This document shows, piece after piece, positions 7,104 through 12,203 of a stretch of DNA of 12,203 bases. The translations under genes and the position numbers were made by a program. The stretch spans positions 1 through 12,203 of the forward strand of contig NZ_CALAOH010000029.1 of the NCBI RefSeq assembly GCF_937926365.1, read 5' to 3'. The notes under the pieces are model-generated. The model ran no database searches. It saw only the letters and a program-made list of their open reading frames with translations, and had not been told where the DNA came from. Positions within the stretch are counted from its first letter, which is position 1. Each line of letters begins with the position of its first letter. Source of the DNA: an uncultured Azohydromonas sp. GTDB taxonomy: Bacteria > Pseudomonadota > Gammaproteobacteria > Burkholderiales > Burkholderiaceae_C.

Positions 7104-7177
7104 GCGGGCAAGCCCCTGGTGCGTGCCCGCTGCGTCGTGCGCCAAGCCGCTGAGCGTCCAGCGCCCGGCCGCTTGGC
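7104..7177 (+). promoter_or_regulatory. Structured 5' leader of folA
   Basis: Two stem-loops lie in tandem between the folA -10 and its ATG. The first pairs GCGGGCA (7104-7110) with TGCCCGC (7124-7130). The second pairs GCCAAGC (7141-7147) with GCTTGGC (7171-7177) and encloses an inner hairpin CGCTG/CAGCG (7148-7152, 7159-7163). I recognise no known riboswitch class. The pairings are seen; any regulatory role is inferred. Confidence 0.35.
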
Positions 7178-7233
7178 GGCTGCTCCGACCCCCTGCCCCA
7201 CGGCCGCCCGAGCGCGCGCCGTCCTGAGCCGAC

Positions 7234-7731
7234 ATGAAGATTTCCCTCGTGGCCGCGATGGCCCGTAACCGCGTGATCGGGCGCGACAACGCCATGCCCT
7301 GGCGCCTGCCCGAAGACCTGCAGCATTTCAAGCGCGTGACGCTGGGCGCGCCGGTGGTGATGGGGCGGCTGACCTGGGACTCGCTGCCGCCGCGCTTCCG
7401 TCCGCTGCCCGGGCGGCGCAACGTGGTGGTGACGCGCAACCCCGAGTGGCGGGCCGAGGGCGCGGAGGCGGCGAGTTCGCTGGAAGACGCGCTGCGGCGC
7501 CTGGCCGGCGAGCCGGTGGTGTACGTCACCGGCGGCGCGCAGCTCTATGCGCAGGCGCTGGAGCGGGCCGACGAGTTGATCCTGACCGAGATCGACCGCG
7601 ACTTCGAGGGCGACACCCGATTCCCCGAGTTCGACCGCAGCCGCTTCGTCGAGGTGGCGCGCGAGACGCGGCGCGCCGAGGCGCCCAACGACTTCGATTT
7701 CGCCTGGGTCACCTACCGGCGCCAGGCCTGA
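7234..7731 (+). CDS. folA: Dihydrofolate reductase
   Basis: Cytosolic, NADPH-dependent reduction of dihydrofolate to tetrahydrofolate, 165 residues (the family is usually 159-170). Motifs: ISLVAAMARNRVIGRDNAMPW (3-23), LPEDLQHFKRVTLG with the active-site Asp28, VVMGRLTWDSLP, LPGRRNVVVTRNP, the cofactor-loop VYVTGGAQLYAQAL and the C-terminal LTEIDRDFEGDTRFPEF. MGRLTW replaces the more usual MGRKTW. The ATG at 7234 gives the canonical MKISLVAAMA start; the Shine-Dalgarno is weak, with only a GAG-like stretch before it. It recycles the dihydrofolate left by ThyA, encoded upstream. The DUF4337 gene follows after 49 bp and may be co-transcribed. Confidence 0.97.
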   Translation: MKISLVAAMARNRVIGRDNAMPWRLPEDLQHFKRVTLGAPVVMGRLTWDSLPPRFRPLPGRRNVVVTRNPEWRAEGAEAASSLEDALRRLAGEPVVYVTGGAQLYAQALERADELILTEIDRDFEGDTRFPEFDRSRFVEVARETRRAEAPNDFDFAWVTYRRQA

Positions 7732-7780
7732 TCCCGCCCATCCCGGAGCCATTCAAAGAAGACCCAAGGAGAACGCAGAC

Positions 7781-8359
7781 ATGTCCGGCCACCGTTTCCA
7801 CGTCCACGGTCCGCACGACCACGAGCTCGAACACGCCGCCCACCATGGGCAGAAGGACCCGTTCCAGGGCCGCATTGCCGTGACCACGGCGGTGCTGGCG
7901 ACGGTGGGCGCGCTCTTCGGCTACATGGGCGGAGCCACGCAGGCCAACGCCACGCTGTTCAAGAACAACGCCGCGATCAAGAAGACCGAGGCGGCGAACC
8001 AGTGGAACTACTACCAGGCCAAGAGCAGCAAGCAGAACCTCTCGGAGCTGGCGCTGCAGCTGGTGGCGCAGGAGAAGAAGCCGGAGGTGCTCCAGGAGAT
8101 CGAGCGCTACAAGAGCGAGAAGGCGGAGATCAAGGAAGGCGCGGAGAAGCTGGAGCACGAGGCCCTGGACTGGGACCGGCAGTCCGAGGAGCAGCTGCAC
8201 CTGCACCACCGCTGGGCCCAGGCGGCCACGGCGCTGCAGGTGGCCATCGCGATGGCGGCCATCACGCTGCTGACGCGGCGCAAGTGGCTGGAGATCGCCA
8301 TGTACGGCGTGGCGGGCCTGGGCGGGCTGCTGGGGGTGACGGCAGCGCTGCATCTGTAA
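7781..8359 (+). CDS. DUF4337 membrane protein, histidine-rich N-terminus
   Basis: Predicted inner-membrane protein of 192 residues and unknown function, recognised as DUF4337 by its layout. The first 22 residues hold eight histidines (4, 7, 9, 12, 14, 18, 21, 22), a possible metal-binding patch. One membrane span is near 32-50 (VTTAVLATVGALFGYMGGAT). A long charged helical stretch (about 60-140, with the family-like NNAAIKKTEAANQWNYYQAK) is probably a coiled coil. Two further spans are near 147-165 and 170-191. The Shine-Dalgarno AAGGAG (7766-7771) is 9 bp before the ATG. It starts 49 bp after folA on the same strand, so it is probably the last gene of that unit; a strong terminator follows 10 bp later. 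Nothing here ties it to folate metabolism. Confidence 0.88.
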   Translation: MSGHRFHVHGPHDHELEHAAHHGQKDPFQGRIAVTTAVLATVGALFGYMGGATQANATLFKNNAAIKKTEAANQWNYYQAKSSKQNLSELALQLVAQEKKPEVLQEIERYKSEKAEIKEGAEKLEHEALDWDRQSEEQLHLHHRWAQAATALQVAIAMAAITLLTRRKWLEIAMYGVAGLGGLLGVTAALHL

Positions 8360-8369
8360 GAAGGACAGC

Positions 8370-8401
8370 GGGCGACTGACAAGCAGTCGCCCTTCCCTTC
8401 T
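8370..8401. terminator. Rho-independent terminator between convergent genes
   Basis: GGGCGACTG (8370-8378) and CAGTCGCCC (8384-8392) form a perfect 9-bp stem with loop ACAAG, followed by TTCCCTTCT. It lies 10 bp after the DUF4337 stop and about 30 bp from the end of the convergent membrane-protein gene. On the minus strand the stem is followed by GCTGTCCTTCTT, so it may serve both directions. It is the most canonical terminator in the window. Confidence 0.85.
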
Positions 8402-8423
8402 GGCACCGCGCTCGGCGCGGCCA

Positions 8424-9044
8424 TCAATGCAAGGTATACGGCCGCAGCGCTTCCGGCGTGCGCATGTCGTCCGGCATCTCGAAGCTCGACAGCGCGGCGC
8501 CGCGCATGCATTCCGGGTCCTGCGGCAGGCCGCTGCGGTCGCTGTAGTCGTGCGTGGACTGGGCCTGGCGCGCAGCCTGCGCGCGGGGCACGGCCGTGGC
8601 GCAGGCCACGTCCAGCGCGGTGACGCCGGCCACCGCCACCATGGCCGACACCGCCCGCGTGCGCTGCACCTCATCGCCCGTGGCGGCGCGCGTGCCCAGG
8701 GTGGCGAGGTCCAGCGCGTCGCCCGCGACGCGGGCCCACAGCCACGGCGTGGGGTTCTTCGACAGCAGCAGCCCCACGCCCACCGCCACCTCGCGCCAGC
8801 CGTAGGCCTTCACCAGGGCGTCGCGCCCATGCAGGCCGGTGGCGCGCCCCATGAGCCGCGGCATGAGCACCTCGGCCAGCCCCAGGCCGATGCTGAACCA
8901 GCCCAGCCCGCGCGCCAGGCGGCGCGAGGGCAGCATGTGGCCGTCGTCCACCATCGCGTCGTGGCGCCGCTGCGCCGGCGCGTGCGGGCTGTACACGCCG
9001 CTGGGGACGCCGCTTTCGGCCAGGGAACTCTGCTGCTGATCCAT
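8424..9044 (-). CDS. Small membrane protein of unknown function, partner of the dehydrogenase
   Basis: I do not recognise a characterised family. The protein has 206 residues: a polar N-terminus (1-44), then a hydrophobic segment GLGWFSIGLGLAEVLMP (46-62), LHGRDALVKAYGWREVAVGVGL (71-92), WLWARVAGDALDLATLG (101-117) and AVSAMVAVAGVTALDVACAT (131-150). That suggests three or four short membrane helices broken by charged residues. The soluble C-terminal tail (about 151-206) includes HDYSDRSGLP. The start at 9044 is supported by the Shine-Dalgarno AAGGAG (9057-9052) seven bases upstream; the frame is open 23 codons further back but without support. It begins 37 bp after the stop of the zinc dehydrogenase gene, so the two are probably one operon. 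Confidence 0.8.
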   Translation of the reverse strand: MDQQQSSLAESGVPSGVYSPHAPAQRRHDAMVDDGHMLPSRRLARGLGWFSIGLGLAEVLMPRLMGRATGLHGRDALVKAYGWREVAVGVGLLLSKNPTPWLWARVAGDALDLATLGTRAATGDEVQRTRAVSAMVAVAGVTALDVACATAVPRAQAARQAQSTHDYSDRSGLPQDPECMRGAALSSFEMPDDMRTPEALRPYTLH

Positions 9045-9081
9045 GACGGGACTCCTTGCTGCTGGGGAATGAAGGCCAGGC

Positions 9082-10251
9082 TCAGGGCTTGAGCACGACC
9101 TTGATGCAGCCATCCTGCTTGTCGCGGAAGGTGGTGTACATCTGCGGCCCTTGCTCCAGCCCGACGGTGTGGGTGATGACGAAGGAGGGGTCGATCTGCC
9201 CTTCCTCGATGCGCCTGAGCAAGTCGTCGGCCCAGCGGTTGACGTGGGTCTGGCCGGTGCGCAGCGTGAGGCCCTTGTTCATGAGCGCGCCGAAGGGCAC
9301 CTTGTCGATGAGCCCGCCGTAGACGCCGGGAATGGAGAGCGTGCCGGCGGGGCGGCAGACGTAGATCATTTCGCGCAGCACGTGGGCGCGGTCGCTCTCC
9401 AGCATCAGCGCCTGCTTGGCGCGGTCGTACACGGAGTCGATGGAGCGCGTGGCATGGGCCTCCATGCCCACCGCGTCGATGCACTTCTCGGGGCCCTTGC
9501 CCTGGGTGAGTTCCGCGAGGCGCTCGATCACGCTCTCGTTGTCGAAGTCGATGGTGATGGCGCCACCGGCGCGGGCCATGTCCAGGCGCTCGGGTACGTG
9601 GTCGATGCACACGACCTGCTTGGCACCCAGCAGCAGCGCGCTGCGGATGGCGAACTGCCCCACGGGCCCGGCGCCCCAGATCGCCACGGTGTCGGTGGGC
9701 TGGATGTCGCACTGCACGGCGGCCTGCCAGCCGGTGGGGAAGATGTCCCCGAGGAACAGCACCTGCTCGTCGGTGAGCCCATTGGGCACCTTCACCGGCC
9801 CGACGTCGGCGAAGGGCACGCGCACGTACTCGGCCTGCCCGCCGGGGTAGCCGCCGGTGAGGTGCGTGTAGCCGAAGAGGCCGGCGGTGGTGTGGCCGAA
9901 GACCTTGTCGGCCACGTCCTTGTTGCGGTTGCTGCGCTCGCAGACGCTGAAGTTGCCACGGCGGCACTGGTCGCACTCGCCGCAGCAGATGGTGAAGGGC
10001 ACCACCACGCGGTCGCCGACCTTGAGCTTCTTGTTGTCGCGGCCGACCTCCACGACCTCGCCCATGAACTCGTGGCCGACGATGTCGCCCTTCATCATCC
10101 CGGGCATGAAGCCGTCGAAGAGGTGCAAATCGGAGCCGCAGATGGCGCAGGAGGTGACCTTGATGATGGCGTCGCGCCCGTCCTCGACCTTCGGATCGGG
10201 CACGTTGTCGCAACGGATGTCCTTCTTGCCGTGGTAGCAGAGAGCGCGCAT
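9082..10251 (-). CDS. Zinc-dependent alcohol/formaldehyde dehydrogenase-like protein
   Basis: Medium-chain dehydrogenase of 389 residues, NAD(P)-dependent oxidation of an alcohol or aldehyde adduct in the cytosol. Catalytic zinc ligands: Cys38 (CAICGSDLH), His60-Glu61 (GHEFMGEVVEVG) and Asp169 (LGDIFPTGWQ). The structural-zinc lobe has Cys90, 93, 96 and 104. The Rossmann motif is GAGPVG (193-198); Asp217 at the end of the next strand favours NAD. The overall pattern (LGDIFPTGW and the long insertion near 105-135) fits the glutathione-independent formaldehyde dehydrogenase-like group better than simple ethanol dehydrogenases, but the substrate is not shown. I start at 10251 because GAAAGGA lies just upstream and MRALCYHGKKDI is the usual N-terminus; a 16-codon extension to 10299 looks unsupported. 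The gene is divergent from the exonuclease gene. Confidence 0.93.
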   Translation of the reverse strand: MRALCYHGKKDIRCDNVPDPKVEDGRDAIIKVTSCAICGSDLHLFDGFMPGMMKGDIVGHEFMGEVVEVGRDNKKLKVGDRVVVPFTICCGECDQCRRGNFSVCERSNRNKDVADKVFGHTTAGLFGYTHLTGGYPGGQAEYVRVPFADVGPVKVPNGLTDEQVLFLGDIFPTGWQAAVQCDIQPTDTVAIWGAGPVGQFAIRSALLLGAKQVVCIDHVPERLDMARAGGAITIDFDNESVIERLAELTQGKGPEKCIDAVGMEAHATRSIDSVYDRAKQALMLESDRAHVLREMIYVCRPAGTLSIPGVYGGLIDKVPFGALMNKGLTLRTGQTHVNRWADDLLRRIEEGQIDPSFVITHTVGLEQGPQMYTTFRDKQDGCIKVVLKP

Positions 10252-10351
10252 TGCAGTCCTTTCGCGATGGGGCTTCAGCGAGTGCGGACTGGTCGGCAAG
10301 GGGCGTTCCTGAGGTGGGGTAGGCTCGCCCCGCTCAATTCCCTATCGCCTC
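10252..10351. promoter_or_regulatory. Divergent promoter region, dehydrogenase and xth
   Basis: The 100 bp between the two divergent start codons must hold both promoters. For xth, TAGGCT (10320-10325) is a possible -10, which would leave a leader of about 20 nt. For the dehydrogenase I see only its Shine-Dalgarno GAAAGGA, just before the ATG. No clear -35 box or operator dyad is visible. Confidence 0.4.
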
Positions 10352-11134
10352 ATGAAACTCGCCACCTGGAACGTCAACTCCCTCTCCGTGCGCCTGCCGC
10401 AACTGCTGGACTGGCTGCAGGCCAACCCGGTGGACGCCATCGCGCTGCAGGAAACCAAGCTCACCGACGACAAGTTCCCGCACGAGGCGCTGAGCGCCGC
10501 CGGCTACCACGCGCAGTGGTTAGGGCAGCGCACCTACAACGGCGTGGCGCTGCTGTCGCGCCAGCCCGCCACGGACGTGCAGCGCAACATCCCCGGCTTC
10601 GCCGACGAGCAGGCCCGCGTGATCGCCGCCACCCTGCCTTGCGCCGACGGCCAGCCGCTGCGCTTCATCGGCGCCTACTTCCCCAACGGACAGGCGCCGG
10701 GCAGTGAAAAATTCGCCTACAAGATGGCCTGGCTGGAGGCACTGCGCGAGTGGTTGAAGTCGCAACTGGCGGAGTTTCCGCGCCTGGTGCTGGGCGGCGA
10801 CTTCAACATCGCGCCCGAGGACCGCGACGTGCACGACCCGGTGCTGTGGGCCGGGCAGATCCACTGCACGCCCGAGGAACGGGCGCATTTCCAGGCGCTC
10901 TCGGGCCTGGGGCTGGTCGATGCCTTCCGCCTCTTCGACCAGCCACCACGGCTGTGGAGCTGGTGGGACTACCGCAACCTCGCGTTCCGCAAGAACCAGG
11001 GCCTGCGCATCGACCACCTCCTGGTGAGCGAGCCCTTGCGCCCACTGGTGCGCGGCTGCCTCATCGACAAGGCCCCGCGCAAGAACGAGCGGCCCAGCGA
11101 CCACGCGCCGGTGGTGGTGGAGCTGGACTGCTGA
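10352..11134 (+). CDS. xth: Exonuclease III family AP endonuclease
   Basis: DNA-repair nuclease of the exonuclease III/APE1 fold, 260 residues, near the usual 255-270. It would cut the DNA backbone at abasic sites and remove 3'-blocking groups, using one metal ion. Catalytic motifs: KLATWNVNSL with Asn7, ALQETK with Glu34, IGAYFPNG with Tyr109, LGGDFNIAPEDRDVHDP with Asp150 and Asn152, WWDYRNLAFRKNQGLRIDHLL with Asp221, and ERPSDHAPV with Asp250-His251. All active-site residues expected for the family are present. No strong Shine-Dalgarno precedes the ATG. The gene is divergent from the zinc dehydrogenase and convergent with the ABM-fold gene, with only 48 bp between the stops. Confidence 0.96.
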   Translation: MKLATWNVNSLSVRLPQLLDWLQANPVDAIALQETKLTDDKFPHEALSAAGYHAQWLGQRTYNGVALLSRQPATDVQRNIPGFADEQARVIAATLPCADGQPLRFIGAYFPNGQAPGSEKFAYKMAWLEALREWLKSQLAEFPRLVLGGDFNIAPEDRDVHDPVLWAGQIHCTPEERAHFQALSGLGLVDAFRLFDQPPRLWSWWDYRNLAFRKNQGLRIDHLLVSEPLRPLVRGCLIDKAPRKNERPSDHAPVVVELDC

Positions 11135-11186
11135 GCCCGGCCGGCCGCCGCCACCGCGCGGCCCGCGGGCCGCGCCGCGGGCTCAG
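11131..11186. terminator. Nested inverted repeat spanning both stop codons
   Basis: CTGAGCCC (11131-11138) and GGGCTCAG (11179-11186) form the outer arms and each contains the stop codon of one convergent gene. Inside lies a perfect 20-bp palindrome (11156-11175, centred on CCGCGG) and a shorter one, CGGCCGGCCG (11138-11147). No T-tract is present on either strand. The symmetry suggests a bidirectional 3'-end structure for xth and the ABM gene. Confidence 0.6.
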
Positions 11187-11539
11187 CGCCTGAACCCGCC
11201 CTCCACCGTGAAGAACTGCGGCTTGAGCCCAGCCAGCGGCTCGCGCAGCTTCTCCACCTCGGCGGCCGGGGCGTGCACCTCCAGCCGCGTGACCTCCGCG
11301 ATCTTCAGCGCCTCCTGCAGCACCGGGCCGACGTTGTCCAGGTGGTGCAGCAGCGCCTGCGCGTCCACGTAGCCCTCGCGGCAGTGCACGGCGTCGCCGT
11401 CGAAGCTGAAGGCGTAGTGCAGGCAACCGGACTCGGTGCGGGTCCTCTCCTCGAACTGCGCGCACAGGCGCTTGAAATCGTCCAGGCGGCCCTCGTGGAC
11501 CTTGAAGTAGGGCACGAGGGTGCAGCAGGTGTCGGCCAT
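11183..11539 (-). CDS. ABM-fold protein, putative quinol-monooxygenase-like
   Basis: Small cytosolic protein of 118 residues with the pattern of the antibiotic-biosynthesis-monooxygenase (ABM, dimeric ferredoxin-like) fold: beta strand CCTLVPYFKVHEG, helix RLDDFKRLCAQFEERTRTE, then SGCLHYAFSFDGDAVHCREGYVDAQALLHHL with the conserved ESGCLHY, E-G-Y and HL. Related proteins include quinol monooxygenases and heme-degrading enzymes, but many members have no known reaction, and no catalytic assignment is possible here. The C-terminus (about 95-118) extends past the usual domain end. The Shine-Dalgarno AGGAGA (11554-11549) sits 9 bases before the ATG at 11539; an open frame reaching 11968 is a GC-rich shadow. 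A long structured leader lies upstream. Convergent with xth. Confidence 0.85.
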   Translation of the reverse strand: MADTCCTLVPYFKVHEGRLDDFKRLCAQFEERTRTESGCLHYAFSFDGDAVHCREGYVDAQALLHHLDNVGPVLQEALKIAEVTRLEVHAPAAEVEKLREPLAGLKPQFFTVEGGFRR

Positions 11540-11967
11540 GGCGAAACGTCTCCTGGATGTTGAAGGTTGAACGGCGCGCAACGGCGGCGCCGCCGGGGCA
11601 TTTTGGGTGCGCCTGACCAACCCATGACTCGGGGACTCCCCCCTGGCAGGAGGCTCCAGGCCACGCCGGCCGGCACGGGAGAACCGGTACTTACAGTGGC
11701 CGCGCCGCTTGCTGCGTACGCCCACCGCTTCCCCGCCGCTCCGATGTGCCAAGGCACCTCGCCCGGGAACGGCCCGAAACAGCCCGCTGCCTGGGCCGCC
11801 TGCCCCAAGGCCCTGGGTGAAATCCCCCCCGGCCGGCCGTGCGGGGGATCTGGCGCACCGCGCCGGCGAGTGCCGGGAGCCGCACGGCACGCCGGTTGCA
11901 CCACCGGGGCCCCTGCCGGTGCCCCGCCGGAGCCGGCCTGACCCACGACCACCCGGAAGGCGTCTCA
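11540..11967. other. Non-coding, inverted-repeat-rich intergenic region
   Basis: There is no credible gene in these 428 bp between two divergent start codons. Dyads include GGCGGCGCCGCC (11583-11594), ATCCCCC/GGGGGAT (11822-11828, 11843-11849) around a GGCCGGCC core, and GTGCCG/CGGCAC (11870-11875, 11885-11890). TACAGT (11692-11697) could be a plus-strand -10, but no -35 accompanies it. The minus strand of 11645-11760 has cobalamin-riboswitch-like motifs, listed separately. Confidence 0.6.
11645..11760 (-). promoter_or_regulatory. Tentative cobalamin-riboswitch-like element (degenerate)
   Basis: On the minus strand, in the order of the B12 element: GAGGTGCC (11760-11753), GGGGAAGCGGTG (11734-11723), CAAGCGGCGCGGCC then ACTGTAAG (11697-11690), and GCCTGGAGCCTCCTGCC (11661-11645), resembling the B12 box GCCAGGAGACCTGCC. 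GAGG at the 5' end can pair with CCTC in the box, as in the closing stem. Against it: the spacer between GGGAA and GGTG is one base short, the CCCCGCA before ACTGTAA is missing, the CCGG/CCGG stem is not restored, and the GCCACTG and GAAGG blocks are absent. It would lie about 105 nt upstream of the ABM gene. A degenerate, variant or chance match are all possible. Confidence 0.28.
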
Positions 11968-12203
11968 ATGAACCTGCAGCAGCTCCAAGGCCTCACCCTG
12001 CCCGGCTTCGGCCCCATCGAGGTCTTGCAGGCGGAGGTGGTGGAGGGTTCGGGCCTGGCGTTGCGCGACGGCGCCTGGCGCATTGGCCGGCTGCAGCTGC
12101 GGGGCGTCGAGCTGCGCACGCCGGCGCTGGCGCTGCGCGCCGGCCAGATGCTGCTGCGCGGGCTCGGCGTGCGTCTCGGCGCGGCCCGGCCGGACGGCGG
12201 CGG
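11968..12203 (+). CDS. Unrecognised protein, N-terminal part only
   Basis: Seventy-eight codons are visible before the right edge, starting MNLQQLQGLTLPGFGPIEVL. The ATG follows GGAAGG (11955-11960) by 7 bp. There is no signal peptide or membrane span. From about residue 16 the chain alternates short hydrophobic strands with turns (IEVLQAEVV, GLALRDGAWRIGRLQLRGVE, LRTPALALRAGQMLLRGLGV). This beta-rich rhythm resembles AsmA/TamB-like or beta-helical proteins, but that is only an impression. I do not recognise the gene. The frame is open to the edge, and the codon pattern matches the neighbours. Confidence 0.6.
   Translation, partial: MNLQQLQGLTLPGFGPIEVLQAEVVEGSGLALRDGAWRIGRLQLRGVELRTPALALRAGQMLLRGLGVRLGAARPDGG

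Noticed and set aside
7087..7233. THF riboswitch, 6S RNA or tRNA-like element in the folA leader
   Set aside because: None of the conserved primary motifs of these classes could be found; only generic stem-loops are visible.
11567..11941. 124-codon plus-strand frame in the intergenic region
   Set aside because: Pro/Ala/Gly/Arg-rich text without domain features or a ribosome-binding site; the region is full of inverted repeats.
11540..11968. Upstream extension of the ABM-fold frame
   Set aside because: The extra residues are compositionally odd, and a good Shine-Dalgarno precedes the ATG at 11539.
1..12203. Mobile element, integron, CRISPR or defence island
   Set aside because: No transposase, integrase, direct-repeat array or nuclease/toxin motif was seen, and composition looks even throughout. 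The window reads as stable chromosome.

Overview
The window is about 12.2 kb of very GC-rich, densely coding bacterial chromosome. The ThyA form (325 residues with lineage-type insertions), the MarR/outer-membrane-factor/EmrA cluster and the -10 boxes of the TACACT/TAAAAT type all point to a betaproteobacterium of the order Burkholderiales. I cannot name the genus. I see no insertion sequence, phage gene, tRNA, rRNA or CRISPR array. Most of the window is housekeeping or stable accessory chromosome.

Layout. (1) Positions 1-3163, minus strand: a tripartite drug/toxicant efflux operon in the order MarR regulator, outer-membrane channel lipoprotein, EmrA-type periplasmic adaptor; the adaptor runs off the left edge, and an EmrB-type pump is expected beyond it. 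A 14-bp perfect palindrome lies exactly between the -35 and -10 of the operon promoter, which suggests autorepression. (2) 3257-5068, plus: a divergent ABC half-transporter (membrane domain plus ATPase). (3) 5210-5866, plus: an OmpA-family lipoprotein with a glycine-zipper segment. (4) 5983-8359, plus: thyA, folA and a DUF4337 membrane protein. ThyA makes dTMP and leaves dihydrofolate, which FolA recycles. (5) 8424-10251, minus: a zinc alcohol/formaldehyde dehydrogenase-like enzyme followed by a small membrane protein of unknown function. (6) 10352-11134, plus: an exonuclease III family DNA-repair nuclease, convergent with a small ABM-fold protein (11183-11539, minus). (7) 11540-11967: a 428-bp non-coding stretch rich in inverted repeats, whose minus strand has a tentative cobalamin-riboswitch-like motif series. 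(8) 11968 to the right edge, plus: the beginning of an unrecognised gene.

The most interesting signals are regulatory: the operator inside the marR promoter, the (nearly) leaderless starts predicted for both divergent transcripts at 3163/3257, the structured 141-nt folA leader, the nested inverted repeat that contains both stop codons of a convergent gene pair, and the possible degenerate cobalamin riboswitch upstream of the ABM gene. I found no convincing new defence, mobile or biosynthetic system. All assignments rest on reading translated motifs by eye, without database searches.
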